A DNA stretch of 64,000 nt from Tardiphaga sp051811025 (GCF_051811025.1 NZ_JBPWQE010000001.1:868001-932000); one strand, 5' to 3'; counted from the first letter of the stretch, positions 1 to 9,244 are shown. Translations and numbers: made by a program. Notes: a model not told the origin generated them from the letters alone.

Positions 1-41
1 TCCGGGCGCTCGTGCTCGCTCATTGGAATAGATGAACGCTT

Positions 42-968
42 ATGTCGCTGCTCAATCTCCTTCCGCATTTGCTGAACGGTATAGCGCTCGGCTTGCTTTT
101 TTCTCTGATTGCACTTGGCTTCATGCTGATCCTCGGATTGATGGAGCAGATCAACCTTGCCCATGGCTCATTGTTCGCTCTCGGGGCGTACTTTGCCTAC
201 GCCATTTGTGGGGCGAAACTGCCGTTGCCGCCGGATGTCCTGATCGCGTGGGCGGGTGTGCCGCTTGGCTTGCGGTTTGCCACAGCAGTTGTCGTAGCCC
301 CGATCCTGGTTGCGCCCTTTGGTCTTGTGCTCGAGCGACTGATGCGCCGAACCTATGGGCGCGATCCGCTCTATGGGCTTCTGCTCACCTTTGGTGTTGC
401 CATGGTGCTGGAGGAGTTGATCCGCGTGGTGTGGGGCACGCGCGACTACATGATGCCGGTACCGCGTGACATGTCCGGCGGCTTTATCATGCTCGATCTG
501 ATCTGGTCGACCTATCGCTTCTGGGCTGCCGGCATGGCGATCGTGGCCATGGGAGCCGTCTGGTTCATCGTCGAACGCACGCGCTTCGGCGCGATGGTCA
601 AGGCAGGCGCCCATGACAGCGAGATCGTCCAGGCGCTCGGTATCGATCTGACGCGGCTGCGGGTTTGGGTGTTCGTCCTTGGCACGATGCTGGCGGCGTT
701 CGCCGGTGTGATCATGGCGCCGCTTTGGGGAATCCGGCCGCATATGGGAGTTGATGCCGTTGTGCCGGCATTTCTCATCATCGTGCTCGGTGGCGTCGGA
801 AGTTTCTGGGGGGCCGCGTTGGGCGGGCTCCTGGTCGGCATGGTGGTCGGGTTGTCCGGTGCCTATGCCTCCGAATGGTCGATGCTGTCCATGTATCTGT
901 TGCTGATTGTTGTCGTGACGTTCCGCGCACGGGGCCTGTTCGGCAAGAAAAGTGTGTTGGAGGCTTGA
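42..968 (+). CDS. Liv/HAAT-type ABC transporter permease (LivH-like)
   Basis: First inner-membrane permease of a branched-chain amino-acid/amide-type ABC importer. The 308 residues are mostly hydrophobic helices. The LivH hallmark GLMEQINLAHGS lies near residues 32-43 and the C-terminal LGGVGSFWGAALGG loop near residues 249-262. ATG at 42 gives the usual family length. The LivM-like permease follows one base after the stop codon, and two ATPases come next. The solute-binding protein is not visible and presumably lies upstream of the window. Substrate unknown; an amino acid, amide or aromatic acid are all possible. Confidence 0.9.
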   Translation: MSLLNLLPHLLNGIALGLLFSLIALGFMLILGLMEQINLAHGSLFALGAYFAYAICGAKLPLPPDVLIAWAGVPLGLRFATAVVVAPILVAPFGLVLERLMRRTYGRDPLYGLLLTFGVAMVLEELIRVVWGTRDYMMPVPRDMSGGFIMLDLIWSTYRFWAAGMAIVAMGAVWFIVERTRFGAMVKAGAHDSEIVQALGIDLTRLRVWVFVLGTMLAAFAGVIMAPLWGIRPHMGVDAVVPAFLIIVLGGVGSFWGAALGGLLVGMVVGLSGAYASEWSMLSMYLLLIVVVTFRARGLFGKKSVLEA

Positions 969-969
969 T

Positions 970-1983
970 ATGGCAGCAGCCCGTACGGTTCCGAGCTTCA
1001 CACCCGCGATGCTCGTTACATGGATCCTGTTTGCAACCGTTCCGTTCTGGATCGAGCGGGTCGGTCTCTATCAATATCTCGGGGTCGAGATCCTGATCTT
1101 TGCGCTCTATGCTCTGGCCTACAATCTGGTCCTGGGCCATGCGGGATTGCCGTCGTTCGGGCATGGCGCATTTTTCGGGATTGGTGCCTACGCATTCGGC
1201 CTGGCGCAATCAAACGTCGCGCCGAACCTGTGGGTCTGTCTTGCAGTTGCTGCATTTGCGGCCGCAATAGCGGGCGCTTTTGTGGCGCTCTTCATCTCGC
1301 ACAGACGAGGCATCTATTACGCATTGATGACCATCGCTTTCGGGCAAATCTTCTGGTTCATCGCGATCAAGGCGCACCGGATAACCGGCGGCGAAGATGG
1401 CTTGCTCAAGATCGAGAGGCTACCCGCCTCGCTTGGCATCACCACGTTCAACCTCGGCAGCAATATCGCGCTGTATTACTTCGTGCTCGCAGTCTTCGCT
1501 GTCGTCTCGTTCCTGCTGTGGCGGCTCGTGCATTCCCCGTTTGGGCGGGTGGTGAAGGCCATAAAGCAGAACGAAACACGTGCTCGTTTCGTCGGCTACG
1601 ACGTCTGGCGCTACAAGGCGGCAGTCCTGGTTGTATCCACGACCTTATCAGGACTCGCGGGCGGACTGTTCGCGATGGCACAGACTTCCGCCTTCCCGGA
1701 CGTGATGAGCCTGCACTATTCCGGCTATGTCGTCATGATGACACTGGTGGGCGGCGGGCTTGTCTCGTTCTGGGGGCCCGTCATCGGTGCGGTGGCCTTC
1801 TTTCTTGCACGCGACGTCATCGGATCATTCACCACGGGATGGATGCTGTGGTTCGGCCTGTCGTTTGTTGTCCTGGTGCTTTTCAAGCCGGAGGGAATCG
1901 CCGGCATATTTGCCGGCCTCATGAACGGACGAGACAAGATCGTTCCGCGTCCTGCCGCCACTCCGCAATCGCAGGCGAGGTGA
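970..1983 (+). CDS. Liv/HAAT-type ABC transporter permease (LivM-like)
   Basis: Second permease of the same importer, 337 residues. The family signature NLVLGHAGLPSFGHGAFFG is near residues 46-64, and the conserved cytoplasmic loop around GRVVKAIKQNETRARFVGYD follows mid-protein. I chose the ATG at 970 over a GTG at 952 because GGAGG at 959-963 is correctly spaced for 970, while 952 would overlap the upstream permease. Forms a heterodimeric membrane channel with the preceding gene. Confidence 0.9.
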   Translation: MAAARTVPSFTPAMLVTWILFATVPFWIERVGLYQYLGVEILIFALYALAYNLVLGHAGLPSFGHGAFFGIGAYAFGLAQSNVAPNLWVCLAVAAFAAAIAGAFVALFISHRRGIYYALMTIAFGQIFWFIAIKAHRITGGEDGLLKIERLPASLGITTFNLGSNIALYYFVLAVFAVVSFLLWRLVHSPFGRVVKAIKQNETRARFVGYDVWRYKAAVLVVSTTLSGLAGGLFAMAQTSAFPDVMSLHYSGYVVMMTLVGGGLVSFWGPVIGAVAFFLARDVIGSFTTGWMLWFGLSFVVLVLFKPEGIAGIFAGLMNGRDKIVPRPAATPQSQAR

Positions 1984-1986
1984 GCC

Positions 1987-2730
1987 ATGCCACTGTTTGA
2001 AGCCAAAGATCTGCATCTGCGATTTGGTGATCGCGTCGTGCTCGAGAGCGTCTCGCTTGCATTTGAAGCCGGCCAGTTGTCCGGCATCATGGGGCCGAAC
2101 GGCGCCGGCAAGACGACCTGTTTCAATGTGCTGACCGGCCGCTACAAGCCCAATCGCGGGCAGGTATTGTGGCAGGGAGACGACATCACCGGGAAAAGTC
2201 CCCAGGATATCGCACGCCTCGGTATCGCGCGGTCGTTCCAGCTGATGAACCTGTTCGACGAGTTCACGGTATTCGAAAACATAGCCATTGCGCTTCCGGG
2301 CACACGCCGGCGTGGGCATGATATGATTGCCCAGGCATATGCTGACACCGCTCTGGTCGACGAAGCTCACAGCATTCTCGAAAAGGTGGGTCTTGCAGGC
2401 CGCGCCGACGATGAGGCCAAGTCGCTCTCTTATGGCGCGCGCCGCGCGCTCGAAATCGGCGTCGCGCTGGCCTGTCGTCCCAAGCTGCTTTTTCTCGATG
2501 AGCCGACTGCCGGTCTCGGGAGCGATGGGCGCGCCCGACTGGCCGATCTTATCCTTCAGCTCAAAGGCGACCTGACCATCGTCATCATCGAGCATGACAT
2601 GGAATTCCTGTTCTCGTTGGCCGATGAGATATCCGTCATTCATTGGGGGCAGGTGATCGCGCGCGGCGCGCCGGCCGCACTCAAGACGAATCCATGGGTC
2701 GAGGCTTCCAACCTGGGGCGGCTCAACTGA
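1987..2730 (+). CDS. Liv-type ABC transporter ATP-binding protein (LivG-like)
   Basis: Cytoplasmic ATPase subunit, 247 residues. Walker A is GPNGAGKTT (about residues 37-45), the signature motif is the LivG-type variant SYGARRALEIG, Walker B is KLLFLDEPTAGL and the H-loop is IIEHDME. The start follows the upstream permease stop by 3 bases, and its stop overlaps the next ATPase (ATGA), so translation is coupled. Confidence 0.9.
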   Translation: MPLFEAKDLHLRFGDRVVLESVSLAFEAGQLSGIMGPNGAGKTTCFNVLTGRYKPNRGQVLWQGDDITGKSPQDIARLGIARSFQLMNLFDEFTVFENIAIALPGTRRRGHDMIAQAYADTALVDEAHSILEKVGLAGRADDEAKSLSYGARRALEIGVALACRPKLLFLDEPTAGLGSDGRARLADLILQLKGDLTIVIIEHDMEFLFSLADEISVIHWGQVIARGAPAALKTNPWVEASNLGRLN

Positions 2731-3431
2731 TGCTCGATGTATCTAGTATCGATTCGTTCTACGGCGAGACGCAGGCGTTGTTTTCGGTCTCTTTGTCCGT
2801 GCGCGCAGGCGAGGTGCTTGCCTTGCTCGGCGCCAACGGCGCGGGCAAAACCACAGTGCTTCGCTCCATCCTCGGTCTCACGCGCGCGCGCCGGGGCGAC
2901 ATCCGTTTTCAGGGAAAGTCGATCGCAGCCAGCGCGACGCATCATATCGCATGCGCCGGAATTGGCTGGGTACCGGACGACCGTCGCCTCTGTCCGACAC
3001 TCACCGTGGCGAAAAATCTGTCATTAGGCGAGAAGCGCACGGCCTTTCGAGGATGGTCTCTCGGAGAAGTCACCGAGATTTTCACACCGCTCAAATACCT
3101 GATGGCGCGCGAGGCCGAGACTTTGTCCGGCGGCGAGATGCAGATGGTGGCCATTGCCCGCGCGTTGCTCGGTTCACCCGGTCTCGTGCTGTTCGATGAG
3201 CCAAGCCAAGGGCTTGCACCGAAAATCGTCGACGACGTGATGGCTGTCATCCGGCGCCTCAGGCAGGCCGGCATTGCCAGTATCGTGGTCGAACAGAATG
3301 CCGATGTCGCATTGGGCGTTGCCGATCGGGTTGTTGTGCTTTCGCAGGGACATGTTGCCTGGGCGGGGGACGCAGCAGTACTGACTGCAGATCCCGGCCT
3401 CAAGCGCAAGCTTCTGGGAGGGCTGTCATGA
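2730..3431 (+). CDS. Liv-type ABC transporter ATP-binding protein (LivF-like)
   Basis: Second ATPase, 233 residues. Walker A GANGAGKTT, signature LSGGEMQMVAIARAL, Walker B LVLFDEPSQGLAP (typical of LivF) and H-loop VVEQNAD are all present. I chose ATG 2730, which overlaps the previous stop by one base (TGATG arrangement); the frame is open further upstream to 2643 but without a plausible signal. It overlaps the next gene by four bases. Confidence 0.9.
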   Translation: MLDVSSIDSFYGETQALFSVSLSVRAGEVLALLGANGAGKTTVLRSILGLTRARRGDIRFQGKSIAASATHHIACAGIGWVPDDRRLCPTLTVAKNLSLGEKRTAFRGWSLGEVTEIFTPLKYLMAREAETLSGGEMQMVAIARALLGSPGLVLFDEPSQGLAPKIVDDVMAVIRRLRQAGIASIVVEQNADVALGVADRVVVLSQGHVAWAGDAAVLTADPGLKRKLLGGLS

Positions 3432-4045
3432 GCGATACGCCGCTACTTGCGCTGGAAGGCGTGAACAAGATCTATCGCCGCGGCTTCCTTGACCGCGAGC
3501 CCGCATTTCAACTGCATGTGGATCGCGCTTTCATGCAACCCGAGATCGTCGGCGTCATGGGGCCAAACGGCGCCGGCAAGACGACGCTATTCGAGATGAT
3601 CGCGGGATCTAACGTGCCGTCGAGAGGGCGCGTGATGGTTGCCGGTCAGGACATGCAAAGCGTTCGCTATCTTCAGCGCGATCGTCTGGCGATTCATTAC
3701 CATCAATCCTATCAGGTCCGTCAGTTCAGAAAGACGAGACCGTCCTTCACGATGGAGCAGGCTGCAAGCGCCTATCCGCTCGTTCATCTGTTCGATGAAC
3801 CGCAGTTCAATACCCAGGATGGCTATATCGGATTCATGCTGGATTTCTTCCGCAAGCTGCGCAGTGAGAAGCGGCTCGTTTTCATCTGCCTGCATCCGAC
3901 AGCGACGTTTCAACTGACGATCCTCAAGGAGATCTGCGAGCGTTTCCTGTTCGTCAGCGGCGGAGCGGTCACCAACTATGCTCATTTTGACGACCTCACG
4001 AGCCAGCCTGATGTCCGCCAGTACCTCGGCGTGCTGGCTCCCTGA
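3428..4045 (+). CDS. ABC-ATPase-like protein lacking the signature motif
   Basis: 205-residue protein with an intact Walker A (GPNGAGKTT, residues 45-53), a Walker B-like LVHLFDEP (118-125) and an H-loop-like ICLHP with His156. The helical subdomain that normally carries the LSGGQ signature between Q-loop and Walker B is missing: only about 25 residues separate HYHQSYQ from Walker B. It overlaps the LivF-like gene by four bases (ATGA), so it belongs to the importer operon as a fifth component. Without a signature motif it cannot complete a normal ATP sandwich; it may be regulatory or an adapter. No frameshift is needed to read it and the frame is clean. Function unknown. Confidence 0.75.
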   Translation: MSDTPLLALEGVNKIYRRGFLDREPAFQLHVDRAFMQPEIVGVMGPNGAGKTTLFEMIAGSNVPSRGRVMVAGQDMQSVRYLQRDRLAIHYHQSYQVRQFRKTRPSFTMEQAASAYPLVHLFDEPQFNTQDGYIGFMLDFFRKLRSEKRLVFICLHPTATFQLTILKEICERFLFVSGGAVTNYAHFDDLTSQPDVRQYLGVLAP

Positions 4046-4099
4046 ATAGGCTCGCATCTCAATTCACGACAAACGGAAATCTGGAACAGGATTCAGTCC

Positions 4100-5542
4100 A
4101 TGCAACCACAATATCTCGACACGCTCCCGCACTATATTAACGGCGCATGGGTCCAGCCAACGTCGGGCGATTACCAGGACGTGATGAATCCATCCACCAA
4201 TACGCCAATCGGCAAACTCGGGCATGCGTCAAAGGCCGATCTCGACAAGGCGATCGCGGCCGCTCAATCCGGCTTCAACACCTGGCGACGCGTCTCTGCC
4301 TTCGAGCGCAGCAAGATCCTGCGCAAGGCGGCCGATCTGGTGCGCGCGCGGGTCGAGCAGATCGCCACCATTCTCACCTTTGAGCAAGGCAAGCTCCTGG
4401 CCGAGGCGAAGCTCGAAGTCATGGGTTCGGCCGATGTCATCGAATGGTTCGCCGAAGAAGGCCGCCGCGCCTATGGGCGCATCATTCCGGCGCGGGCCGA
4501 CGGCGTCCGTAACATGGTGATGATGGAGCCGGTCGGTCCGGTGGCGGGCTTCTCACCCTGGAATTTCCCGGTGTTACAGGCTGCTCGGAAAATCTCCGGT
4601 GCGCTTGCCGCCGGTTGCTCCATCATCATCAAATGCCCCGAGGAAACGCCGGGTTCGCCGATCGAGTTCGTGAAGTGCTTCGAAGAGGCCGGTGTGCCCG
4701 CCGGCGTGATCAATCTGGTTTACGGCGTTCCGGCCGTGATCTCGGAATATCTCATCAGCTCGCCGGCGATCCGCAAGATATCGTTCACGGGATCTGTCCC
4801 GGTCGGCAAGCATCTGGCCTCGCTTGCCGGACAGCATATGAAGCGCACGACCATGGAGCTTGGCGGCCACGCGCCTGTGCTGGTGTTTGACGATGTCGAG
4901 ACCGATGGCATTGCTACACTTCTGGCCGGCATGAAGTATCGCAACGCGGGCCAGGTCTGTGTTTCGCCGACGCGGTTCTTTGTTCAGGAGAAGTCCTACG
5001 ACAAGTTTGTTGCCAAATTCACGGACCTTGCGCGCGGTATCGCAGTCGGAGACGGGTTTGATCCCAACAGCAAAATGGGACCGCTTGCCAATCCGCGGCG
5101 GGTCAATGCGATGGAAGCCACTCTGCTCGATGCCCAGGAGAAGGGTGCTAAAGTCGAAACGGGTGGCAAGCGCATCGGCAATGCCGGAAACTTCTTCGAG
5201 CCGACTGTACTGACGAATGTCCCCGCCGACGCGCGAATTATGCACGAGGAGCCATTTGGCCCGATCGCGGTAATGTTACGCTTCAAGGATGCCGATGAAG
5301 TGCTGGAACGCGCCAATAGCCTGCCATTCGGTCTTGCGAGCTATGCCTTCACCAAGGATGCGAAGACTGCGACCAAGGTGTCCGATGGACTCGACCACGG
5401 AATGGTATCGATCAATCATTTTGGTATCGCGCTTCCGGAAACGCCATTCGGCGGCGTAAAAGATTCAGGTTACGGGCACGAGGGAGGCATCGAGGGGCTT
5501 AATGCCTACTTGAGTACAAAATTCGTGAGCCATCTCGGTTGA
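4100..5542 (+). CDS. NAD(P)-dependent aldehyde dehydrogenase, succinate-semialdehyde dehydrogenase-like
   Basis: 480-residue ALDH superfamily enzyme, full length. The catalytic Glu sits in TMELGGHAP and the catalytic Cys in NAGQVCVSP; the coenzyme loop is FTGSVPVGKHL and the C-terminal motif is EEPFGPIAVM. Overall it is closest to GabD or alpha-ketoglutarate-semialdehyde dehydrogenases, which convert semialdehydes to dicarboxylates. It follows the ABC operon by 54 bases, so the importer may feed a compound degraded through a semialdehyde. The substrate cannot be fixed from sequence. Confidence 0.85.
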   Translation: MQPQYLDTLPHYINGAWVQPTSGDYQDVMNPSTNTPIGKLGHASKADLDKAIAAAQSGFNTWRRVSAFERSKILRKAADLVRARVEQIATILTFEQGKLLAEAKLEVMGSADVIEWFAEEGRRAYGRIIPARADGVRNMVMMEPVGPVAGFSPWNFPVLQAARKISGALAAGCSIIIKCPEETPGSPIEFVKCFEEAGVPAGVINLVYGVPAVISEYLISSPAIRKISFTGSVPVGKHLASLAGQHMKRTTMELGGHAPVLVFDDVETDGIATLLAGMKYRNAGQVCVSPTRFFVQEKSYDKFVAKFTDLARGIAVGDGFDPNSKMGPLANPRRVNAMEATLLDAQEKGAKVETGGKRIGNAGNFFEPTVLTNVPADARIMHEEPFGPIAVMLRFKDADEVLERANSLPFGLASYAFTKDAKTATKVSDGLDHGMVSINHFGIALPETPFGGVKDSGYGHEGGIEGLNAYLSTKFVSHLG

Positions 5543-5909
5543 ATTTTGCTTTGATAGTGTTCAGTCGCGGCAGAGTTTCTCGATCTCGGCGCATTTCGGC
5601 TTTCCTGTCGCAGCGAGATCTACTGCCGTGTAAGCAGAGCGGCCCGATCAGGTCGAAAGCGACCTGATTTCCATAGCAGCAGAGATTTTACTTGCGGACT
5701 TTCAGCAAAATCATCTGGCCGCCGATCAACCTGCCGAAGATCGACGAAGTCCAATCCTGGTCGTCGTCGACAGCTCTCAACCTGGGCACAAGCAAGCCAG
5801 ATATCCGTAATTCCAGTCTGCCCGCGGCCAGTCTGGCGGCCTATTTCCCGCTGCCAGTCAGACCTTCATTCGGAACGTCGATCGGGGGCGCTACGAACGC
5901 CTTCGAAAG
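5543..5909. other. intergenic stretch with possible decayed coding sequence
   Basis: No intact gene. On the minus strand two short open segments look protein-like: one ending at 5561-5563 (reads ...CAEIEKLCRD then stop) and one ending at 5689-5691 (reads ...IFGRLIGGQMILL... then stop). Neither has a start and ribosome-binding site, and they are in different contexts, so I treat the stretch as possible gene debris. A perfect 9-bp hairpin lies at 5647-5668. Confidence 0.3.
5647..5668 (+). terminator. hairpin, weak terminator candidate
   Basis: ATCAGGTCG, loop AAAG, CGACCTGAT: a perfect 9-bp stem with a four-base loop, followed only by TTT. It lies 105 bases after the aldehyde dehydrogenase and could end that operon, but the T tract is poor. 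Confidence 0.35.
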
Positions 5910-5925
5910 TTAAACACGTATTTAT
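5910..5925 (+). promoter_or_regulatory. island motif site 1 (YTAAAT-N4-ATTTAR)
   Basis: TTAAAC-ACGT-ATTTAT, 10 of 12 positions of the inverted-repeat consensus. Exactly 21 bases separate it from CTATCT at 5947-5952, the same spacing as at 11138 and 14626. Predicted transcription start near 5959, reading toward the DUF3551-type gene at 6123. Confidence 0.5.
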
Positions 5926-6122
5926 TCGTGAAATACATAGAATTTCCTATCTCCTCGGTATGAGACCTGTGCGAAGTGAATCTTGAATTTCCAGCGCACG
6001 ATGATCTCGGAAACGTAGCCCTCGGCTGCCCGTCTCGCAGGCTTTGCAACCGCGATTTCCCGATCGACGCAACTGCGGGACCGCGAGCGGCACGCTTTGA
6101 GGTTCACAGCAGATGGAGATGA

Positions 6123-6425
6123 ATGATGATTTTCAATCGACAATCTAGGTATCTCACCGCGGCCTTTGCCGTTGCCGTCGCGCTTTCGTTTGCAGCGCTG
6201 AGATCGCAACCCGCCGAAGCTACGCCACTGCACCGTGACGCATCGCCGTTCTGTCTGTTGCCAGGCTCATCCAATGGTCCAGGGGGCGCACCGCAGATCT
6301 GCGGCTACTATGATTATCAGGAATGTCTGCAGGCCGCGGCCGACATGCACGCCAACTGCGTGGAGAACATCGATTTCCGCGGTAGTTATGAGCGAACGCC
6401 TGACGGGTGGCGTGCCCGGTACTAA
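6123..6425 (+). CDS. small secreted cysteine-containing protein, DUF3551-like
   Basis: 100 residues with an N-terminal signal peptide (hydrophobic stretch about 11-26, cleavage plausible after EA near residue 33). The mature part carries PFCLLPG, a Gly-rich turn, QICGYYDYQECL and ANC. This spacing of four cysteines after a Y(x)ECL pattern is that of DUF3551, a family of short secreted proteins abundant in Bradyrhizobium relatives and of unknown function. GATGGAGATGA precedes the ATG. It has its own predicted promoter with island motif site 1, about 200 bases upstream. Convergent with the MFS exporter. Confidence 0.7.
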   Translation: MMIFNRQSRYLTAAFAVAVALSFAALRSQPAEATPLHRDASPFCLLPGSSNGPGGAPQICGYYDYQECLQAAADMHANCVENIDFRGSYERTPDGWRARY

Positions 6426-6499
6426 GCGCCTTCGCGAGCGGCACGGCCCGGTCAATAAAATCTCTTGTGCGGAAAACGAGATCATCTTGAAAAGGGGCG

Positions 6500-6526
6500 C
6501 CGAGAAGCGCGTCTATCGCTTCTCGG
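6500..6526 (-). terminator. hairpin between convergent genes, possible terminator
   Basis: CCGAGAAGCG, 7-base loop, CGCTTCTCGG: a perfect 10-bp stem. On the minus strand it is followed, after GCCCC, by TTTTC, so it could end the polyketide operon whose last gene stops at 6561. It is also positioned to stop transcription from the DUF3551-type gene. Confidence 0.45.
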
Positions 6527-6560
6527 GATGGCGGCGGCAGCGCCGCTCGCCCGGGCTGAA

Positions 6561-8099
6561 CTACCGTTCGCGCCTGCCCCATGCGAATGGCACCAGCAGC
6601 ACGGCAAGCAGCGCCGTTGCTGCCAGCATTGCCCAGGCATCGTTCACACTCCAGACAAAGGCCGTCTTTTCGATCATAGGCCGGACCAGGGCTTCCATGG
6701 CGGGAGTGGGTGGGCCGGAGAGACCGCTTGTCAGCAATGCGGGATCGAGGCCAATGGCCGTTGCCGCCGTGGGATCTCCCGATAGCAACCGCATCTGCAA
6801 CGCAGCGGCGTAGATGTGAGCGTGGCTGTATAGGATAGTGTCAATCAGCGCGATGCCGATCGCGCCGCCCAGATTGCGCATCAGGTTGAACAGGCCGCTC
6901 GCTGCCGGTACTTGTGCTTCCGGCAGCGAGCCCAACGCCAGGCGGGTCGGCGGCAACAGGCAGAACATGATAGCGATGCCGCGAACGATCTGTGGCCAGA
7001 ACATCTGGTTGAAATCGGTGTCGCGTGTCTGAAACATGCTGAGGGCGAGTCCGATACCGAACACCGCAAAACCTGCGGCGGTCAGCCAGCGCGCATCGAG
7101 TCGTCGTTCCAGCGCGACTGCGATGGGAGACATCGCCAGTTGTGCGGCACCGGTCACCAGCATCGTCGAACCAATCTGCAGGGCGTCGTGACCTCTGACG
7201 TAAGCCAGAAAAACCGGGATGAGGTAAACCGAGCCGTACAGGCCCACGCCCAGGCAAAAGCTCAACGCGCATCCGATTGCGAACGAGCGATTTCGGAACG
7301 GGCCAAGCTGCACGACAGGATGAGCAGCGCGCAACGTGCGTCGGACGAATAGGCCGCCGCACAGCGCGCTGATTGTGAACAGGCCCGTGCAGGTGACCGA
7401 CACCCAGCCATCATGGGGTGACTGCTTCAGTCCGATCTCCAGAGTGGCCAGCGACACCGCCATTAGAACCAGCGACCGCCAATCGATTTCCGCGACGTCG
7501 CCAAAGTTCAGTTGCCGCCGGGGCAGCAGAGGAGGCGCCACAACGCAGGCGATCAGCCCGGGAACGACATTGATCAGGAACAGCCAGTGCCAGGACCAGG
7601 TCTGCGTGATCCAGCCGCCGACCACAGGTCCGACCGTCGGCGCCAGCACCGCCACGATGCCGGCGATCGTCGTGGCGATACCTTGGCTGCGCGGCGGGAA
7701 CAGCAGGAAGACTGCGGCGAACACCGCCGGGATGAGCGTGCCGCCCGCGAATCCCTGCAGCACACGAAACGACACGAGGGCCGCGAAGGTGCCGCTCGCG
7801 GCGCAGCCGATCGACGCCAGCGTGAACAGCGCGAGGGCGGCGGCAAACAGCCAGCGCATCGAGAGCACATGCGTCAGCCAGCCCGTCAGGGGAATGGCTA
7901 TGATCTCTGCAATCAAATAGGAGGTCTGGACCCAGCTCATCGTCTCCGGCGAGATGGCGAGGGCATTCTGAATGGTTGGCAGCGATGTTGCGACCACCTG
8001 AATGTCGAGGATCGCCATGAACATCCCAAGACACATCAGGACAAAGCCAAACCATGTGCGGGTGTCAGCGAGTGGCATTTCGGTGCGCAGGGTCGTCAT
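6561..8099 (-). CDS. MFS exporter, DHA2 (EmrB/QacA) family
   Basis: 512-residue inner-membrane drug:H+ antiporter with about 14 predicted helices. Motifs include LDIQVVATSLPTIQ in helix 1, the loop 2-3 region after GWLTHVLSMRWLF, and motif C-like GPVVGGWITQ. It is the last gene of the type III PKS operon, and its ATG overlaps the flavoprotein stop (ATGA). Context suggests that it exports the polyketide/phenolic product or a related quinone; that is inference. No periplasmic EmrA-type partner is adjacent. Confidence 0.85.
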   Translation of the reverse strand: MTTLRTEMPLADTRTWFGFVLMCLGMFMAILDIQVVATSLPTIQNALAISPETMSWVQTSYLIAEIIAIPLTGWLTHVLSMRWLFAAALALFTLASIGCAASGTFAALVSFRVLQGFAGGTLIPAVFAAVFLLFPPRSQGIATTIAGIVAVLAPTVGPVVGGWITQTWSWHWLFLINVVPGLIACVVAPPLLPRRQLNFGDVAEIDWRSLVLMAVSLATLEIGLKQSPHDGWVSVTCTGLFTISALCGGLFVRRTLRAAHPVVQLGPFRNRSFAIGCALSFCLGVGLYGSVYLIPVFLAYVRGHDALQIGSTMLVTGAAQLAMSPIAVALERRLDARWLTAAGFAVFGIGLALSMFQTRDTDFNQMFWPQIVRGIAIMFCLLPPTRLALGSLPEAQVPAASGLFNLMRNLGGAIGIALIDTILYSHAHIYAAALQMRLLSGDPTAATAIGLDPALLTSGLSGPPTPAMEALVRPMIEKTAFVWSVNDAWAMLAATALLAVLLVPFAWGRRER

Positions 8100-9244
8100 G
8101 GGCTCACGAGCGGTGGAGCAGGCAGCATGGCGGGGTCAAGGCCATCCATCGCGCGGGTCAATCGGGTGCGGCGGACGATCGAGCTGATCAGACCCGGGCC
8201 GCGCGTGGCCGCGGCGAACATCAGGTTTCGGCTGATGCGATGCCCGGCAAGGCAGGAGACGATGCTCGCCAGCCGGATCGGTCCGGCCGTGAGTTTTCGC
8301 GCGGCCGCCAGATAGACATCAGGTGAAAGCCCCTCCCGGATATGTGCGACCGCCAGCGCGGCCGATCCAAGGGCAATGGCAAGGCCGTCGCCGGTGAAGG
8401 GCGGGATATGGGCGAGACGGTCGCCGACCCGATAGGCCGCAGCGTTTCGCTCGCGATGAAGATGCCCGCCGCTGGGACAGACCACGGCCTTCGGCTTGTC
8501 CCACAGCGGCTCGGCGTCTGCCAGCCGCTCTGCGAGTGCGGGAAGCGTCGCCGCCACATGGTTGCGCAGCGCGGGCCAGCCGGATCCGAACTGGCTCATG
8601 GTTTCACCCGGCAGCACCATGCAGAGGTTGGCGATACCGTCTTCGACCAGTTCGAGGCCGATATAACTGGCCTCCAGAAAGTAAAGCTCGACCCGGCCCT
8701 CGAGCGCTCGGCGAATGTCCGGACTAGGCCGCAGGTGCATTTTCACCCCGACCTGCGAGCCGTCGCGCGTGTCGTCGATGCCGCGCAGACCCAGCTTACC
8801 GGTGGCCAGTACGAGGTTCCGGCAACTCACCGTATGGCCGTTGTCGCACACGACCAGCCAGCCGGGTCCATCGCGTCTCGCCGTTTTCACCGTCACGTCG
8901 CGATGCAGGCGTGCGCCGCTGAAATGCGCGTGTCGCAGCAGCGCGGCGTCGAGACGATAGCGCGAAAGCGACAGCCCGTGAAACGGTAGTGCCGAGGTCA
9001 CGCTGCGTCGCGAGGAATACAGCGCCACCTCATCGACCGGCACCGCGCCGAGCGCCAGCGGATCGACGCCCAGCCGTTGCAACAGCAACTGTGTCTCGAC
9101 GCTGAGGAATTCGCCACACACTTTGTGCTGGGAGGTCGCCGTGCGCTCGATCAGCATGACGTCGTGGCCATGACCGGCCAGACCGCAGGCCACCGCGCTG
9201 CCGGCCGGCCCGCCGCCGATGACGATTGTCTCGACCTGGATCAT
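8096..9244 (-). CDS. FAD-dependent monooxygenase/reductase of the PKS operon
   Basis: 382 residues. The N-terminal Rossmann motif IVIGGGPAGSAVACGLAG binds FAD, and a second FAD motif, VGDRLAHIPPFTGDGLAIALGSA in outline, is near residue 290. The fold is that of the UbiH/geranylgeranyl-reductase family. I chose ATG 9244, which overlaps the methyltransferase stop; an upstream extension to 9334 would lie inside that gene. In phenolic-lipid operons of this type (for example srsABC of Streptomyces griseus) the flavoprotein hydroxylates the methylated resorcinol ring, which then oxidises to a quinone. I infer the same role here. Confidence 0.8.
   Translation of the reverse strand: MIQVETIVIGGGPAGSAVACGLAGHGHDVMLIERTATSQHKVCGEFLSVETQLLLQRLGVDPLALGAVPVDEVALYSSRRSVTSALPFHGLSLSRYRLDAALLRHAHFSGARLHRDVTVKTARRDGPGWLVVCDNGHTVSCRNLVLATGKLGLRGIDDTRDGSQVGVKMHLRPSPDIRRALEGRVELYFLEASYIGLELVEDGIANLCMVLPGETMSQFGSGWPALRNHVAATLPALAERLADAEPLWDKPKAVVCPSGGHLHRERNAAAYRVGDRLAHIPPFTGDGLAIALGSAALAVAHIREGLSPDVYLAAARKLTAGPIRLASIVSCLAGHRISRNLMFAAATRGPGLISSIVRRTRLTRAMDGLDPAMLPAPPLVSP

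Noticed and set aside
5692..5913. Plus-strand 73-codon frame before the DUF3551-type gene
   Set aside because: Ends inside the island motif site and before the predicted promoter; no ribosome-binding site or recognisable family.
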